In this document: positions 43,003-52,520 of the stretch, piece after piece
How positions within the stretch are numbered: the stretch's first letter is position 1
Layout: each line of letters opens with the position of its first letter
Source of the DNA: Bernardetia sp. ABR2-2B
Lineage (GTDB): Bacteria > Bacteroidota > Bacteroidia > Cytophagales > Bernardetiaceae
Reading direction: 5' to 3'
Length of the DNA stretch: 64,000 nt
Assembly: GCF_037126435.1 (NCBI RefSeq)
Contig: NZ_CP147020.1
Span: 2,221,293 to 2,285,292, forward strand
The notes under the pieces: generated by a model
The model's database searches: none
What the model was told of the DNA's origin: nothing
Seen by the model: only the letters and a program-made list of their open reading frames with translations
Position numbers and translations under genes: made by a program

Positions 43003-43440
43003 TTAATGTAGGCGAAATGTTACAGAAGTTAGCACTATAGTATTAACAAATTCTAAATCAAAATGATAGAGTAGAGCTTCCTTTAAAACTCTCTCTGCTT
43101 CTTCATCACATCCATACCCTATTCCATTAACAACCTTTATTTTAACGGTAGAGTCAGTCAAAACTTGGTATCTAATCATAACACTTCCTTCGACTCCTTT
43201 CTCTTTGGCTTCTAAAGGATATTTTATGTTTTCATTAATATAACTATGAATTTTAAATGTTCTCTCTTTATCACCTTGAGCTAATTTAATCATCTCTAGA
43301 CTATCATATACAGGATAAACATTTTCTTCCGAAAGTTTACTGCTATCTATTTCTAAATTGCTTGTACTCTTAGGTGCTTTCCTAGTACTACAAGATAGTA
43401 GTATGCATAAAAAAAGTATGCTCATTATATTATTTTTCAT
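43003..43440 (-). CDS. lipoprotein with a TonB C-terminal-like domain
   Basis: A 145-aa lipoprotein (lipobox SILFLCILLSC). Residues 65-145 look like a TonB C-terminal domain: SYINENIKYPLEAKEKGVEG, then SVMIRYQVLTDSTVKIKVVN and GIGYGCDEEAERVLKE. There is no membrane anchor for ExbB/D pairing, so it is not a true energy transducer. Similar periplasmic lipoproteins are common in Bacteroidota and of unknown role. Confidence 0.75.
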   Translation of the reverse strand: MKNNIMSILFLCILLSCSTRKAPKSTSNLEIDSSKLSEENVYPVYDSLEMIKLAQGDKERTFKIHSYINENIKYPLEAKEKGVEGSVMIRYQVLTDSTVKIKVVNGIGYGCDEEAERVLKEALLYHFDLEFVNTIVLTSVTFRLH

Positions 43441-43566
43441 AGATTTCTTTTATACCTCTATTTTTGATAAAATTATATGAGCTCAAATTTAATGAATCAA
43501 TATGGTATAAAATAGTATAAACTAAAAACTTGTGCGTAAATTTGTCGTAATCCATACTTTCACTTT

Positions 43567-43606
43567 AACTATTGTCAAAGTCTGATTACAGACTATTTAC
43601 AAAGTT
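43567..43606. repeat. 40-base palindromic element identical to 29515-29554
   Basis: Arms AGTCTG and CAGACT flank ATTA, with further imperfect pairing outward (AACT to AGTT). All 40 bases match the copy in the 29.5-kb gap, which argues for recent duplication. It ends 21 bases before the DUF6268-like gene start. Confidence 0.85.
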
Positions 43607-43626
43607 AAAGCGCATAAAATCAAGTT

Positions 43627-44601
43627 ATGAAAAAAATATCCTATTTCCTGCTTTTTGCTTTCTTATTTCTAATTTCCTTCAAAAGTCAGTCTCAAAATAT
43701 TGGTCTTGGTTTTTTGTTTCGTCCTAATATTACGCTCGGAACGGCTATTGTTCCTACTCAAAATGTAGAAGATAGCTTGAAGTTTGGAATGAATCGTTTT
43801 TATGCCAATTTGGTTGTACCACTTAGTGGAAAATTAAAATTAGATATAAAAAATATCAATGCTTCTTTTACACAGCATTTTCTGACTGTCAATACAGGTT
43901 TGAGATTACCTCAAGGAAATTTAGTAGAAGAGAATACCAAAATCTATAATTTTTCAGCAGGGATCACAGGAGTTCATGCAAATATCAGAAGTGGCGTTTG
44001 GTTTTATACGGTTAATGGTGGAATTGTACAAGATATTCAAAAACTGAATGAATCTAGCCCCTTTTTTACGGCTGCAGGTGCGTATATTCGTGTAAAAGGA
44101 ATTTATAAACACAATATTTATGGTGTAGCTTTGCTGTATCAATACGAACGTTTTTTGCCTGTTCCTATTTTGGGAATCAATCGTAGATATAATAAAAAAT
44201 GGTTTTTGGAATTACTTTTACCTGCACAAGGCGCAATGCGTTATCAGTTTAGCAAAAAGTTTAAAGCTGGTGTTTTGGTCGGATTGGGAAGTTTTCGTGC
44301 TGGTGTGAATCCTTCTACGAATATCGTTTTGCCAAATTTAGGAGGAAAAGGAAATTTGAATCTTAATTATACCGAACTCAAAATTACTTCTGTTGCTGAA
44401 CTAAAAATTAAAAATGGAATCTTTTTGAGTAGTGAAATTGGCGTTTCGACAGCTCGTAGTCTTTCCTTCTTACGTACTTCTGATAATGAAATTACTTTTG
44501 GAGCTTCTACTGTTCCTTATGGTGCAATAAATTTACATATTGACTTACAAAAATCTAAAACTAGCCCGATTAGTTCTCGTCTTTTTGGAAATGATTTTTA
44601 A
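43627..44601 (+). CDS. DUF6268-like outer-membrane beta-barrel protein
   Basis: A 324-aa protein with an N-terminal signal peptide (ISYFLLFAFLFLISFKSQSQ) and repeated amphipathic strands (NKKWFLELLLPAQGAMRYQF, GVLVGLGSFRAGVNPSTNIV). The pattern and PAQGAMRYQFSKK motif fit the DUF6268 outer-membrane family. The role is unknown, perhaps a small porin. Transcribed alone. Confidence 0.7.
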   Translation: MKKISYFLLFAFLFLISFKSQSQNIGLGFLFRPNITLGTAIVPTQNVEDSLKFGMNRFYANLVVPLSGKLKLDIKNINASFTQHFLTVNTGLRLPQGNLVEENTKIYNFSAGITGVHANIRSGVWFYTVNGGIVQDIQKLNESSPFFTAAGAYIRVKGIYKHNIYGVALLYQYERFLPVPILGINRRYNKKWFLELLLPAQGAMRYQFSKKFKAGVLVGLGSFRAGVNPSTNIVLPNLGGKGNLNLNYTELKITSVAELKIKNGIFLSSEIGVSTARSLSFLRTSDNEITFGASTVPYGAINLHIDLQKSKTSPISSRLFGNDF

Positions 44602-44604
44602 ATA

Positions 44605-44642
44605 AATAACTGGTTTAAACATCAACACTTGAATCAGTTATT
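44605..44642. terminator. possible terminator between convergent genes
   Basis: AATAACTG (44605-44612) pairs with CAGTTATT (44635-44642), 4 bases after the barrel stop. It could serve both directions. Confidence 0.5.
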
Positions 44643-44656
44643 GCTTTTGCGAGAAA

Positions 44657-45199
44657 TCAACAAAACATAAACCATACTGTCTTCGCTCCATATTCTTTTG
44701 CAAACTCTAAAAAACGTTTAAAATTTCTTAAATCTTGTCCAAAGTTTCCTTTATCAACATTAAAATCAGAAAAATAATATTCTGAATTAAGAGTATCATA
44801 ATCTGGTGGCAGTAAAAGTTTATTCAAGTCTTCAATTTTTGAAAGTTTTTCTAGTAGAGAATTTATTGTAACTAGAACTTTGTCTAGATTATTTTCTATC
44901 TCAGCTTTTGATTTTTCAGCATCATCTAGTATTTTTTGTTCTGCTTCTTCATCTTGAACAAGTTCTAACTCATGTTCTATCTGTATCTCTTGTGGGTATT
45001 CTAACATTTGATAAATAATGGAAATATCAACCTCTGTAATCTTTCCAATTTGGTCTAATTCGGCTTCTTCCTCATTCATTATTACATTTTTTCTAAACAT
45101 AAAATCAGCGAATGTTCTAGTTAAATAATGAAGTTCATGCTGTTCTTCTGTTTCCCGCAAATCATCATTATCTGTCCAATAATGTAGATCAAGTCCCAT
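44657..45199 (-). CDS. coiled-coil-rich hypothetical protein
   Basis: A 180-aa acidic protein from ATG 45199 (MGLDLHYWTDNDDLRE). The annotated frame also includes a TTG two codons earlier. A helical central region (DAEKSKAEIENNLDKVLVTI, NSLLEKLSKIEDLNKLLLPP) likely forms a coiled coil. No signal peptide. The ending YGAKTVWFMFC is short and hydrophobic. Unrecognised family. Confidence 0.55.
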   Translation of the reverse strand: MGLDLHYWTDNDDLRETEEQHELHYLTRTFADFMFRKNVIMNEEEAELDQIGKITEVDISIIYQMLEYPQEIQIEHELELVQDEEAEQKILDDAEKSKAEIENNLDKVLVTINSLLEKLSKIEDLNKLLLPPDYDTLNSEYYFSDFNVDKGNFGQDLRNFKRFLEFAKEYGAKTVWFMFC

Positions 45200-45242
45200 A
45201 TTCAAAGAAAATTATAGATTTTAGAAAATTGAAATATTAAAG

Positions 45243-45276
45243 AAAAAACCTATTCCAATCACAAAATCAGAATAGG
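45243..45276 (-). terminator. terminator of the methyltransferase gene
   Basis: CCTATTC (45249-45255) pairs with GAATAGG (45270-45276). On the minus strand it is followed by TTTTTTC, 13 bases after the stop at 45289. Confidence 0.8.
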
Positions 45277-45288
45277 CTCACAAAAAAC

Positions 45289-46059
45289 TTACTTCTCCAC
45301 TACAGCAAAGAAATCAAAGCATTTATCGGCATCATCAGAGATAAAATAATCGTCCATTGTAACCGAACCAACTAATGAATTATCTTGTTCTTGCAATTTT
45401 TTACGATTCATTCTATTCAAAATATCATACGGAATTTGCAGAATTTGTCTAGGCAAGTTTTGTTCTAAATTAAAAATATCTAGTTTTTTGTATTTAGCTA
45501 CCGATTCTTTATTTTGGTTGTAATATTCCCAAATTTTTTCATTTCCTGTAATTCCTTTTAGCTCTACTTTTGAGAAATATTTCTTTAAAAGTGTTTCTAA
45601 TTCTTGCGCTGTGTATTCTCTTACGTGCCACGGATTGCGAGTAAGCGAAAGTTTGATATTTGGTGTAGTGAGTATCATTTTTCCACCCTTTTTCAACACT
45701 CGTTGAATTTCTTTGAGGTAAAAATTATCATCTTCGATATGCTCAATAACTTGCTGCGTAACAACAGTATCAAAACTCTCATCTGCTTGATTTGCAAACG
45801 GAGGAATATTTTGATTCAGAAAAGTAAATTCTGGATGTTGCTTTTGCAAGTGATTGATAAGTTCTTGATTTTTGTCAAGAGCTGTATAATGCGTACAGTG
45901 AGGTTTGAAAAGCTCTGCACCTTTTCCCACTCCACAACCTGTTTCCAAAACGCTTCCACTTATGTGCTTTACAGTTTGGTAATAAGCAAAAAGCAGACGC
46001 TGATGAATTACATTATCACTAGGAATGGTATAAGCTGTTATTTCGGTAGTTTTGAACAT
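45289..46059 (-). CDS. class I SAM-dependent methyltransferase
   Basis: A 256-aa Rossmann-fold methyltransferase with motif I VLETGCGVGKGAELF (residues 37-51), an acidic motif II region (TALDKNQELINHLQK) and motif IV SFDTVVTQQVIEHIEDDNFY. The C-terminal part (HVREYTAQELETLLKKYFSK) is typical of methyltransferase type 11 proteins acting on small molecules or cell-surface glycans. The substrate is unknown. A terminator follows the stop. Confidence 0.85.
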   Translation of the reverse strand: MFKTTEITAYTIPSDNVIHQRLLFAYYQTVKHISGSVLETGCGVGKGAELFKPHCTHYTALDKNQELINHLQKQHPEFTFLNQNIPPFANQADESFDTVVTQQVIEHIEDDNFYLKEIQRVLKKGGKMILTTPNIKLSLTRNPWHVREYTAQELETLLKKYFSKVELKGITGNEKIWEYYNQNKESVAKYKKLDIFNLEQNLPRQILQIPYDILNRMNRKKLQEQDNSLVGSVTMDDYFISDDADKCFDFFAVVEK

Positions 46060-46373
46060 ATATGTAGTCGACAGGTTAGCTTCGCTGATTTACAATTCCA
46101 AGCTGTCATATTTTTTTGTATGGTTATTATTTTCAAACAGCTTGGAAGCTGTTTGCTACGTATTACAAAGGTCTTAATTTTTCTTGTAAAAACGCTATAA
46201 ATTAGACTTTAAAACCCTCAAATTCACATTTTATAGATTTTTTTGATTACATTTTGATAAAAATTAGTAGAAATTTTGAAAATTATTTATGCAATCTGAT
46301 GAACTATTGCATCTACTTAGTATAAAATGAGAAAAATCATCAATCACAATCAAAAAACTAACTCTATTTAATT
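46060..46373. other. intergenic region with a palindrome module
   Basis: TTAGCTTCGCTGATTTA near 46088 shares the GCTNCGCT core seen in the RAYT hairpin loops. At 46135-46154, AAACAGCTT and AAGCTGTTT flank GG and are followed by GCTAC, a relative of 7431-7449. No gene. Confidence 0.55.
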
Positions 46374-47255
46374 ATGAAAACTACTTTGAAATTTTCGCTT
46401 TACTTTTGGATACTATTTATTCCATTTTTAACAGCTTGTGGTCAGTCAGACTCTTCTTATAAAACAGAATCTGCTACTGCTGGGTATTCAGATGAAGAAT
46501 TAATAGATGTACCACTGACAAATATACCACCACCAATAAATACTTTAGTAAGTTATCAAGACGGAACAGAAGGAGGAACTTCTACTGAACCGATTGTACA
46601 AGGCTTGTATGTCATCAAAACAGGAAATATGCAACTTCAAGTACAAGAATTAGAAAAAGCTAAAGAAGAAGTTTTGCAGAAAGTAAAAGCAAACAAAGGA
46701 TTTACTTCAGCTGCCAATTATAACGATTATAGCTCTTCAAAGCAGCAAACTATAACAATTCGTGTAGCATCTAGTAATTTTGAGAACTTGATGAAGGAAC
46801 TAGTGACGATTGGTTTTGTGGAAAGTCAGTCGCAAAACTCACAAGATGTAAGTGAAGAGTTTGTAGATATTCAAGCACGTTTGAAGTCAAAAAGAGAAGT
46901 AGAAAATCGTTATGTAGAAATTTTGAAAGATGCCAAAACGATTTCTGAAATATTGGAAATTGAAGATAAGTTGCGTGTCATTCGTGAAGAAATAGAAGCT
47001 AGAGAAGGACGTTTGCGCTACCTAAAAGACCAAGTTTCACTAAGTACAATCAACCTAACACTTACTCAAAAATTAGAAAATTACTCTAAACCACCAGAAC
47101 GTTCATTCTTTAGTCGTCTCTTCGAAAATATGGGCGAAGGTTGGGACGATTTCTTGATGTTTGTGGTTGGAGTGATGCGTCTGTGGGTATTTTGGATTGT
47201 ATTGGCAGGAGTTATTTTTGGAATTGTGAGATGGAGAAAAGCTAGAAAGAAATAA
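46374..47255 (+). CDS. DUF4349 domain lipoprotein
   Basis: A 293-aa envelope lipoprotein (lipobox PFLTACG). It has a disordered Ser/Thr linker, then the DUF4349 region (IKTGNMQLQVQELEKAKEEV, TIRVASSNFENLMKELVTIG, VDIQARLKSKREVENRYVEI), followed by a long coiled coil and a single C-terminal membrane segment (WVFWIVLAGVIFGIVRWRKA). It probably spans the periplasm. A strong terminator follows. Function unknown. Confidence 0.85.
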   Translation: MKTTLKFSLYFWILFIPFLTACGQSDSSYKTESATAGYSDEELIDVPLTNIPPPINTLVSYQDGTEGGTSTEPIVQGLYVIKTGNMQLQVQELEKAKEEVLQKVKANKGFTSAANYNDYSSSKQQTITIRVASSNFENLMKELVTIGFVESQSQNSQDVSEEFVDIQARLKSKREVENRYVEILKDAKTISEILEIEDKLRVIREEIEAREGRLRYLKDQVSLSTINLTLTQKLENYSKPPERSFFSRLFENMGEGWDDFLMFVVGVMRLWVFWIVLAGVIFGIVRWRKARKK

Positions 47256-47330
47256 ATTACTAAAAATCAACACGTATAGTTCTGAGTTCACTTTAGCAAT
47301 AAATCAAACTCAAAAATAATTTTAGCCATA

Positions 47331-47365
47331 AAAAAAGTCTTCATTTATAAAATGAAGACTTTTTT
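47331..47365. terminator. bidirectional terminator between convergent genes
   Basis: AAAAAAGTCTTCATTT (47331-47346) pairs with AAATGAAGACTTTTTT (47350-47365). It separates the DUF4349 gene from the large T9SS protein. Confidence 0.92.
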
Positions 47366-47395
47366 ATATTTATCTATAAAATATGCTGTGAATAA

Positions 47396-50300
47396 TTAGT
47401 TTCTAACAATTCTAAGAACTTTACTTTGTTTGTTAGAAATAACTTCTATGAAATAGACACCAGCTTTTTGATTTTGTAAATCAAAGGTCGTCTCTAAATT
47501 TGCACCTTCTTTATTTTGTTCTTGTACTTCAATAACTCTACCCAATACATCCATCAGACGAAGAGTAACTGCTCCTTTAGCTTCTTGGTTTGTCCAAGCT
47601 ACCGTTACTTTTCCATTACTTGGGTTTGGATAAGCTTTTAACTTTTCATTCAAATCTATTTGACTAGCTACTTTAGATGCTACTCTAGTAACAAGAGGAG
47701 TACAAAATGATGTTTGTACTTGCCCTGTATTTCCTGATGGTGAATAAATAGCAACATCGGCCACTAAAGTTTCACTAGCATCAACAGTATACTCTTGAAC
47801 CACAACTCCATTTTTATAAAACTTCATCTGACTACCCTCTCTTGCTACTGTAAATACATCTCCTGCTTGGTAAGCGACAGGTGTACCACGTTGGCGGTTA
47901 AAACTTGGAATCGCAAGTGAGTTGGCTACAAAATACCACGCATAATCAATAGATGTATAAGATACTTCTGTATTAGGAGTTGCTAAACCTACCATATAAA
48001 ACGTTTTGTTATCAACAATAGTATTACTAACCCATCCATCATTACTACTTGTAATTGATTGTGTTGAAGTAGCTCCACTTGTCCAACTTTTAGTAGAACT
48101 TGTTTTAGTGAAAACATTATTTGATAGACCTATATCTACTGCATTGTCAATATTGATAGAGTAACCAATAGCAACATGTTTGGTACGAGAACCATATGAT
48201 CCAGAAGCAGTAACAGAATAAATGCCTGTATTCTTATTTGAAACATTAGGCGTAGTTTCTCCTCCTCCTGACCACAAATAACTAGTAATGCCTGTCTCTC
48301 CAAATAAGGTTGTTGTTGCAGCTCCTGCTCCATCAGTAGGGCAAGTATTGGAAGTAATAGAACTAACTTCTAAAGTTATAGGACAAGACGTAAATTGTAT
48401 TTGTGGAACAACAGCAGAACTTGTAAGTGCTGAAACATCAACCGTTAAATCTCCTGTTGTAACTCCAGGAACTGTTCTAAATGCGACTCCATTTTTAGAA
48501 TATACAAGTGTTGTTCCTGTACGCTCTATTTGAAAATCATCTCCTACCTCATAAGTACCAAATTCACCACCAACACCATACGGAATTCCATTCTCATAAA
48601 CAGCAATAGTTCCAGCATTAGTAAGATAAATAGCAAAACGAATTTGTCTAAAACCTACTACTCCTTTATTATAAGAAAGACCAACCATATAATTATAGTT
48701 TTCAGAGTCTGATGCAGTAAATGCAATACCTCCATCACCTCCAATTTTTTCCTCTGAGAATGCCTTACTTGTCCAACCTGTAGTTGCTGACTTAACAAGT
48801 TGTTGATTTGCATCTACTGTAAACTGAGTTAATTCTGAAGCATTCCACGTTAAATCATACCCTACTTCATAAGTGGCTGTATAATCAGTACCTCCATCTG
48901 TAATCGTAACGGTATATTCTCCTGGTGCAAGTCCAGTAATAGTTGATGTAGTAGCTCCACCTGGAGACCATGAATAAGTTGCACTGCCAGTACCTCCTGC
49001 TACTATTAACTCTATCTCTCCTGTAGAAGTTCCTGTACAACTCGCTCCTGTTACTTCAGCAAAATAAGTCAAAGGAGATGGAGCTACAACTGGACAGCTA
49101 AGTAGTTCTATTTGAGGGAGAGTAACAGAAGCACTATAAGCTGATACATCAGCTATCAAGCCAGTAGTAGGTACACCAGTAGTAACTGTTCTAAGTGAAG
49201 TGCCATTTTTAGAATATACAATTGTAGTTCCAACACGCTCTACTTGGAAAATATCTCCAATTTGAAAAGTCCCAAATGAACCTATGTTTGCACCAGACTC
49301 AAATATTCTAACATTACTTCCATCTACGTAAATAGCATATTCTATACTAGCAAAACCTACTGAGCCTTGAGTAGATGAAAGACCAATCATGTATCTTTTA
49401 TCATTAGTAGTTGCTGTAAAGATAACTCCGCCATCATCTGTCATAGCCTCATCAGAAAATGCTTTGGTATTCCATCCTGTACTTCCTGATTTTACTAATT
49501 GATTGCTTCCATCTACAGTAAGACCTGTTATTCCTGTCCAAGTTAATGTAGCAGGTACAATATATGTAGCTGTATAATCAGTTCCACCATCTGTAATGGT
49601 AACTTCATACTCTCCTACCGCTAAACCAGTAACATTTTGATTCGTAGATATTTCTGTCGTTGCTGGTACTGTATTCCACGAGTATGTTTGTGCTCCACTA
49701 AAATCATTTAAAGTTAAAGTAATTGCTCCTATATCGCTAGAACAACTTGTGCTTGTTATATCAGCAGAAAAAGTTGGAGTAAGAGGAGCTACAACTGGAC
49801 AGCTAAGTAGTTCTATTTGAGGGAGAGTAACAGAAGCACTATAAGCTGATACATCAGCTATCAAGTCGCTAGTAGGTACACCAGTGGTAACTGTTCTAAG
49901 TGAAGTGCCATTTTTAGAATATACAATTGTAGTTCCAACACGCTCTACTTGGAAAATATCTCCAATTTGAAAAGTCCCAAATGAACCTATGTTTGCACCA
50001 GACTCATATATTCTAACATTACTTCCATCTACGTAAATAGCATATTCTATACTAGCAAAACCTACTGAGCCTTGAGTAGATGAAAGACCAATCATGTATC
50101 TTTTATCATTAGTAGTTGCTGTAAAGATAACTCCGCCATCATCTGTCATAGCCTCATCAGAAAAAGCTTTGGTATTCCATGCTGTACTTCCTGACTTTAC
50201 TAATTGATTGCTTCCATCTACAGTAAGACCTGTTATTCCTGTCCAAGTTAATGTAGCAGGTACAATATATGTAGCTGTATAATCAGTTCCACCATCTGTA

Positions 50301-50569
50301 ATGGTAACTTCATACTCTCCTACCGCTAAACCAGTAACATTTTGACTTGTAGATATTTCTGTCGTTGCTGGTACTGTATTCCACGAGTATGTTTGTGCGC
50401 CACTAAAATCATTTAAAGTTAAAGTAATTGCTCCTATATCGCTAGAACAACTCGTGCTTGTTATATCAGCTGTGAAAGTTTGAGCAAAACTTGTTGATAT
50501 AGTTACAAGTAAAAGGAGGGTAAGAAGCCAATACCTTTTAAAAGATAAATAATTAGAAAAATAATTCAT
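47396..50569 (-). CDS. large T9SS type A secreted protein with duplicated 235-aa modules
   Basis: A 1057-aa surface or secreted protein (signal region WLLTLLLLVTISTSFA). It consists of four SprB-like/beta-sandwich modules (FTADITSTSCSSDIGAITLT; SFSGAQTYSW-type starts with TDYTATYIVPATLTWTGITG) and a lectin-like section (NKRYMIGLSSTQGSVGFASI). The first two modules are nearly identical and correspond to a 705-base tandem duplication in the DNA. The third is diverged and the fourth partial. The C-terminus is a T9SS type A domain (LKAYPNPSNGKVTVAWTNQE, then GVYFIEVISNKQSKVLRIVR). Likely role is adhesion or binding. Confidence 0.9.
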   Translation of the reverse strand: MNYFSNYLSFKRYWLLTLLLLVTISTSFAQTFTADITSTSCSSDIGAITLTLNDFSGAQTYSWNTVPATTEISTSQNVTGLAVGEYEVTITDGGTDYTATYIVPATLTWTGITGLTVDGSNQLVKSGSTAWNTKAFSDEAMTDDGGVIFTATTNDKRYMIGLSSTQGSVGFASIEYAIYVDGSNVRIYESGANIGSFGTFQIGDIFQVERVGTTIVYSKNGTSLRTVTTGVPTSDLIADVSAYSASVTLPQIELLSCPVVAPLTPTFSADITSTSCSSDIGAITLTLNDFSGAQTYSWNTVPATTEISTNQNVTGLAVGEYEVTITDGGTDYTATYIVPATLTWTGITGLTVDGSNQLVKSGSTGWNTKAFSDEAMTDDGGVIFTATTNDKRYMIGLSSTQGSVGFASIEYAIYVDGSNVRIFESGANIGSFGTFQIGDIFQVERVGTTIVYSKNGTSLRTVTTGVPTTGLIADVSAYSASVTLPQIELLSCPVVAPSPLTYFAEVTGASCTGTSTGEIELIVAGGTGSATYSWSPGGATTSTITGLAPGEYTVTITDGGTDYTATYEVGYDLTWNASELTQFTVDANQQLVKSATTGWTSKAFSEEKIGGDGGIAFTASDSENYNYMVGLSYNKGVVGFRQIRFAIYLTNAGTIAVYENGIPYGVGGEFGTYEVGDDFQIERTGTTLVYSKNGVAFRTVPGVTTGDLTVDVSALTSSAVVPQIQFTSCPITLEVSSITSNTCPTDGAGAATTTLFGETGITSYLWSGGGETTPNVSNKNTGIYSVTASGSYGSRTKHVAIGYSINIDNAVDIGLSNNVFTKTSSTKSWTSGATSTQSITSSNDGWVSNTIVDNKTFYMVGLATPNTEVSYTSIDYAWYFVANSLAIPSFNRQRGTPVAYQAGDVFTVAREGSQMKFYKNGVVVQEYTVDASETLVADVAIYSPSGNTGQVQTSFCTPLVTRVASKVASQIDLNEKLKAYPNPSNGKVTVAWTNQEAKGAVTLRLMDVLGRVIEVQEQNKEGANLETTFDLQNQKAGVYFIEVISNKQSKVLRIVRN
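49083..50492 (-). repeat. 705-bp tandem duplication inside the T9SS gene
   Basis: The segments starting at 49083 and 49788 match almost base for base (705 = 235 codons, in frame). A few substitutions, such as GCCAGTAGTA versus GTCGCTAGTA, show slight divergence. Such repeats are prone to expansion or contraction. Confidence 0.9.
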
Positions 50570-51133
50570 AAAAAAGCATTTTAAAGTGAAATGAACGAAA
50601 TAAAAAAACGGTTTTGAAAAATTTTATAACTTATGAAAATAATAATTTAGTATAGCCTTCTTGCACTTATTAACTCCTTTTAAATTTAGGAGGAAAAGTC
50701 TAGTCTGATTTTGAGTTTTTTTGATGAAAATAGCACTATCCTATACAGAAATAGTAAAGCTAAGTTCATTATATTAAACATATTATTATCTAATATTTAA
50801 AAATAAAATATAACTTTTCTATTTTTTTTTCTACAGGAAATCATAGTTTCAAAAATTTCATAAAACCTTTTTCTAAGGTACTTCATTTTTGACTAAAAAG
50901 CAAGTTCGTAAGTTGATTATTATTATATGTATTTTGTGGAAAATTATTGTGTCTTTATTTTCTAAAAAATTGAGTATTCATGCTCAACTTTTTAAATAAT
51001 ACATTTACTTTCATTTAAGTTAAAGCATCACTAATATATATACTAGTAAATTTGATTATGGTACTTTTCCTAGACCAACTTTTATTTTGAAGCTTATTAC
51101 CTCCATCATTGTATGTTTTACTCATTTTCAACT
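50570..51133. other. long intergenic region without visible gene
   Basis: 564 bases of AT-rich DNA upstream of the large T9SS gene and downstream of the nucleotide-sugar dehydrogenase stop. No ORF, clear hairpin or repeat was found. It presumably holds the T9SS gene promoter and a long 5' untranslated region. Confidence 0.5.
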
Positions 51134-52387
51134 TTAAAGCCTCGCCGTTACTTTAGACTTATCAAATTTTCCTTTTATATCATAAATAACTGTTTTTTCA
51201 TGTTTGATATTATCAAAATCTAAGGATTCAAATTCTTTGTGTGAAACTGCTAAAACAACAGCATCATACTTTTGAGTAGGTTCTTTTATCAAATCAAGAT
51301 TATATTCATGTTTTACTTCAGCAGCATCTGCCCAAGGGTCATAAACTTCTACATTTGCACCAAAATCTTGAAACTCTCTAATTACATCAATTACTCTTGA
51401 ATTACGAATATCAGGGCAGTTTTCTTTAAAAGTAATTCCCAAAACTAAAATTCGTGCGCCTTTTACACTACTACTTCGCTGAATCATTAGCTTTACCACT
51501 TTTGCAGCTACAAAAACACCCATAGTATCATTGATTCTTCTTCCTGCCAAAATTACTTCTGGATGATAACCCAAACTTTCAGCTTTATAAGTCAAGTAAT
51601 AAGGATCTACGCCTATACAGTGTCCACCAACAAGCCCTGGCTTGAAAGGTAAAAAATTCCATTTTGTTCCTGCTGCTTCCAATACTTCAAGCGTGTCGAT
51701 ATTCATTTTATCAAAAATAAGAGCGAGTTCATTGACGAAAGCAATATTCAAATCTCTTTGTGCATTTTCAATTACTTTTGAGGCTTCAGCTACTTTGATA
51801 GAAGAGGCAAGATGAGTTCCTGCTGTTATAATTGAACCATAAAGAGCATTTAATTCTTCTGCTATTTTAGGTGTACTTCCACTGACTACCTTTTTTATTT
51901 TAGCAATTGTATGTTCTTTATCTCCTGGATTGATACGCTCTGGGGAATATCCACAAAAGAAATCTTGATTAAATTTTAATCCACTTTGCTTTTCTAAAAT
52001 AGGAACACAATCCTCCTCCGTACATCCTGGATAAACTGTTGATTCATAAACTACAATATCTCCTTTTTTAAGAACCTTTCCTACCGTTTTTGAGGCTGAA
52101 AGGATAGGTGTTAAATCGGGTTTTTTATATAAATCAACAGGTGTAGGAACAGTAACAATATAAATAGTTGCTTCTGCCAGTTTTTCAAGACTTGTAGTAA
52201 AAGATAGTTTTTTTGATTTTTTCAATCCTTCTGTATCTACTTCAAGCGTTCGGTCATATCCTTGCTTTAACTCTTCAATACGATTTTCATTAATATCAAA
52301 ACCAATAGTAGAATACTTTTTACCAAACTCAACAGCTAATGGTAAACCTACATACCCCAAACCAATAATTGCTAATTTATATGTCAT
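51134..52387 (-). CDS. nucleotide-sugar dehydrogenase, TviB/WbpO type
   Basis: A UDP-sugar dehydrogenase that oxidises C6 of a UDP-N-acetylhexosamine with NAD in two steps. GLGYVGLPLAVEF (9-21) is the Rossmann motif. YESTVYPGCTEEDCVPILE and GYSPERINPGDKEH are family signatures, and the catalytic Cys is in GGHCIGVDPYYLTYKAE (Cys257). The whole matches TviB/WbpO more than UDP-glucose dehydrogenase. It would feed capsule, O-antigen or exopolysaccharide synthesis. No adjacent polysaccharide genes are visible except the unlinked GtrB-like gene, so the target is unknown. It is single. Confidence 0.93.
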   Translation of the reverse strand: MTYKLAIIGLGYVGLPLAVEFGKKYSTIGFDINENRIEELKQGYDRTLEVDTEGLKKSKKLSFTTSLEKLAEATIYIVTVPTPVDLYKKPDLTPILSASKTVGKVLKKGDIVVYESTVYPGCTEEDCVPILEKQSGLKFNQDFFCGYSPERINPGDKEHTIAKIKKVVSGSTPKIAEELNALYGSIITAGTHLASSIKVAEASKVIENAQRDLNIAFVNELALIFDKMNIDTLEVLEAAGTKWNFLPFKPGLVGGHCIGVDPYYLTYKAESLGYHPEVILAGRRINDTMGVFVAAKVVKLMIQRSSSVKGARILVLGITFKENCPDIRNSRVIDVIREFQDFGANVEVYDPWADAAEVKHEYNLDLIKEPTQKYDAVVLAVSHKEFESLDFDNIKHEKTVIYDIKGKFDKSKVTARL

Positions 52388-52520
52388 AAAAATAAAGACT
52401 TTGTTAAATCAAAAGGAGAGTTAAAACTATTTTTTTATTATCAGTTTACAAAGTACCTAATTTTTAGTTACATAAAAAAACTAACTAACTTTATTTTTAA
52501 GTCAGTCAAAAAATTCTCTA

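Noticed and set aside
47260-47300. Third copy of the ACGTGAACTCGG element
   Set aside because: Only a weak partial match (CTGAGTTCACTTTAGC) is present, with no second end and no target duplication.
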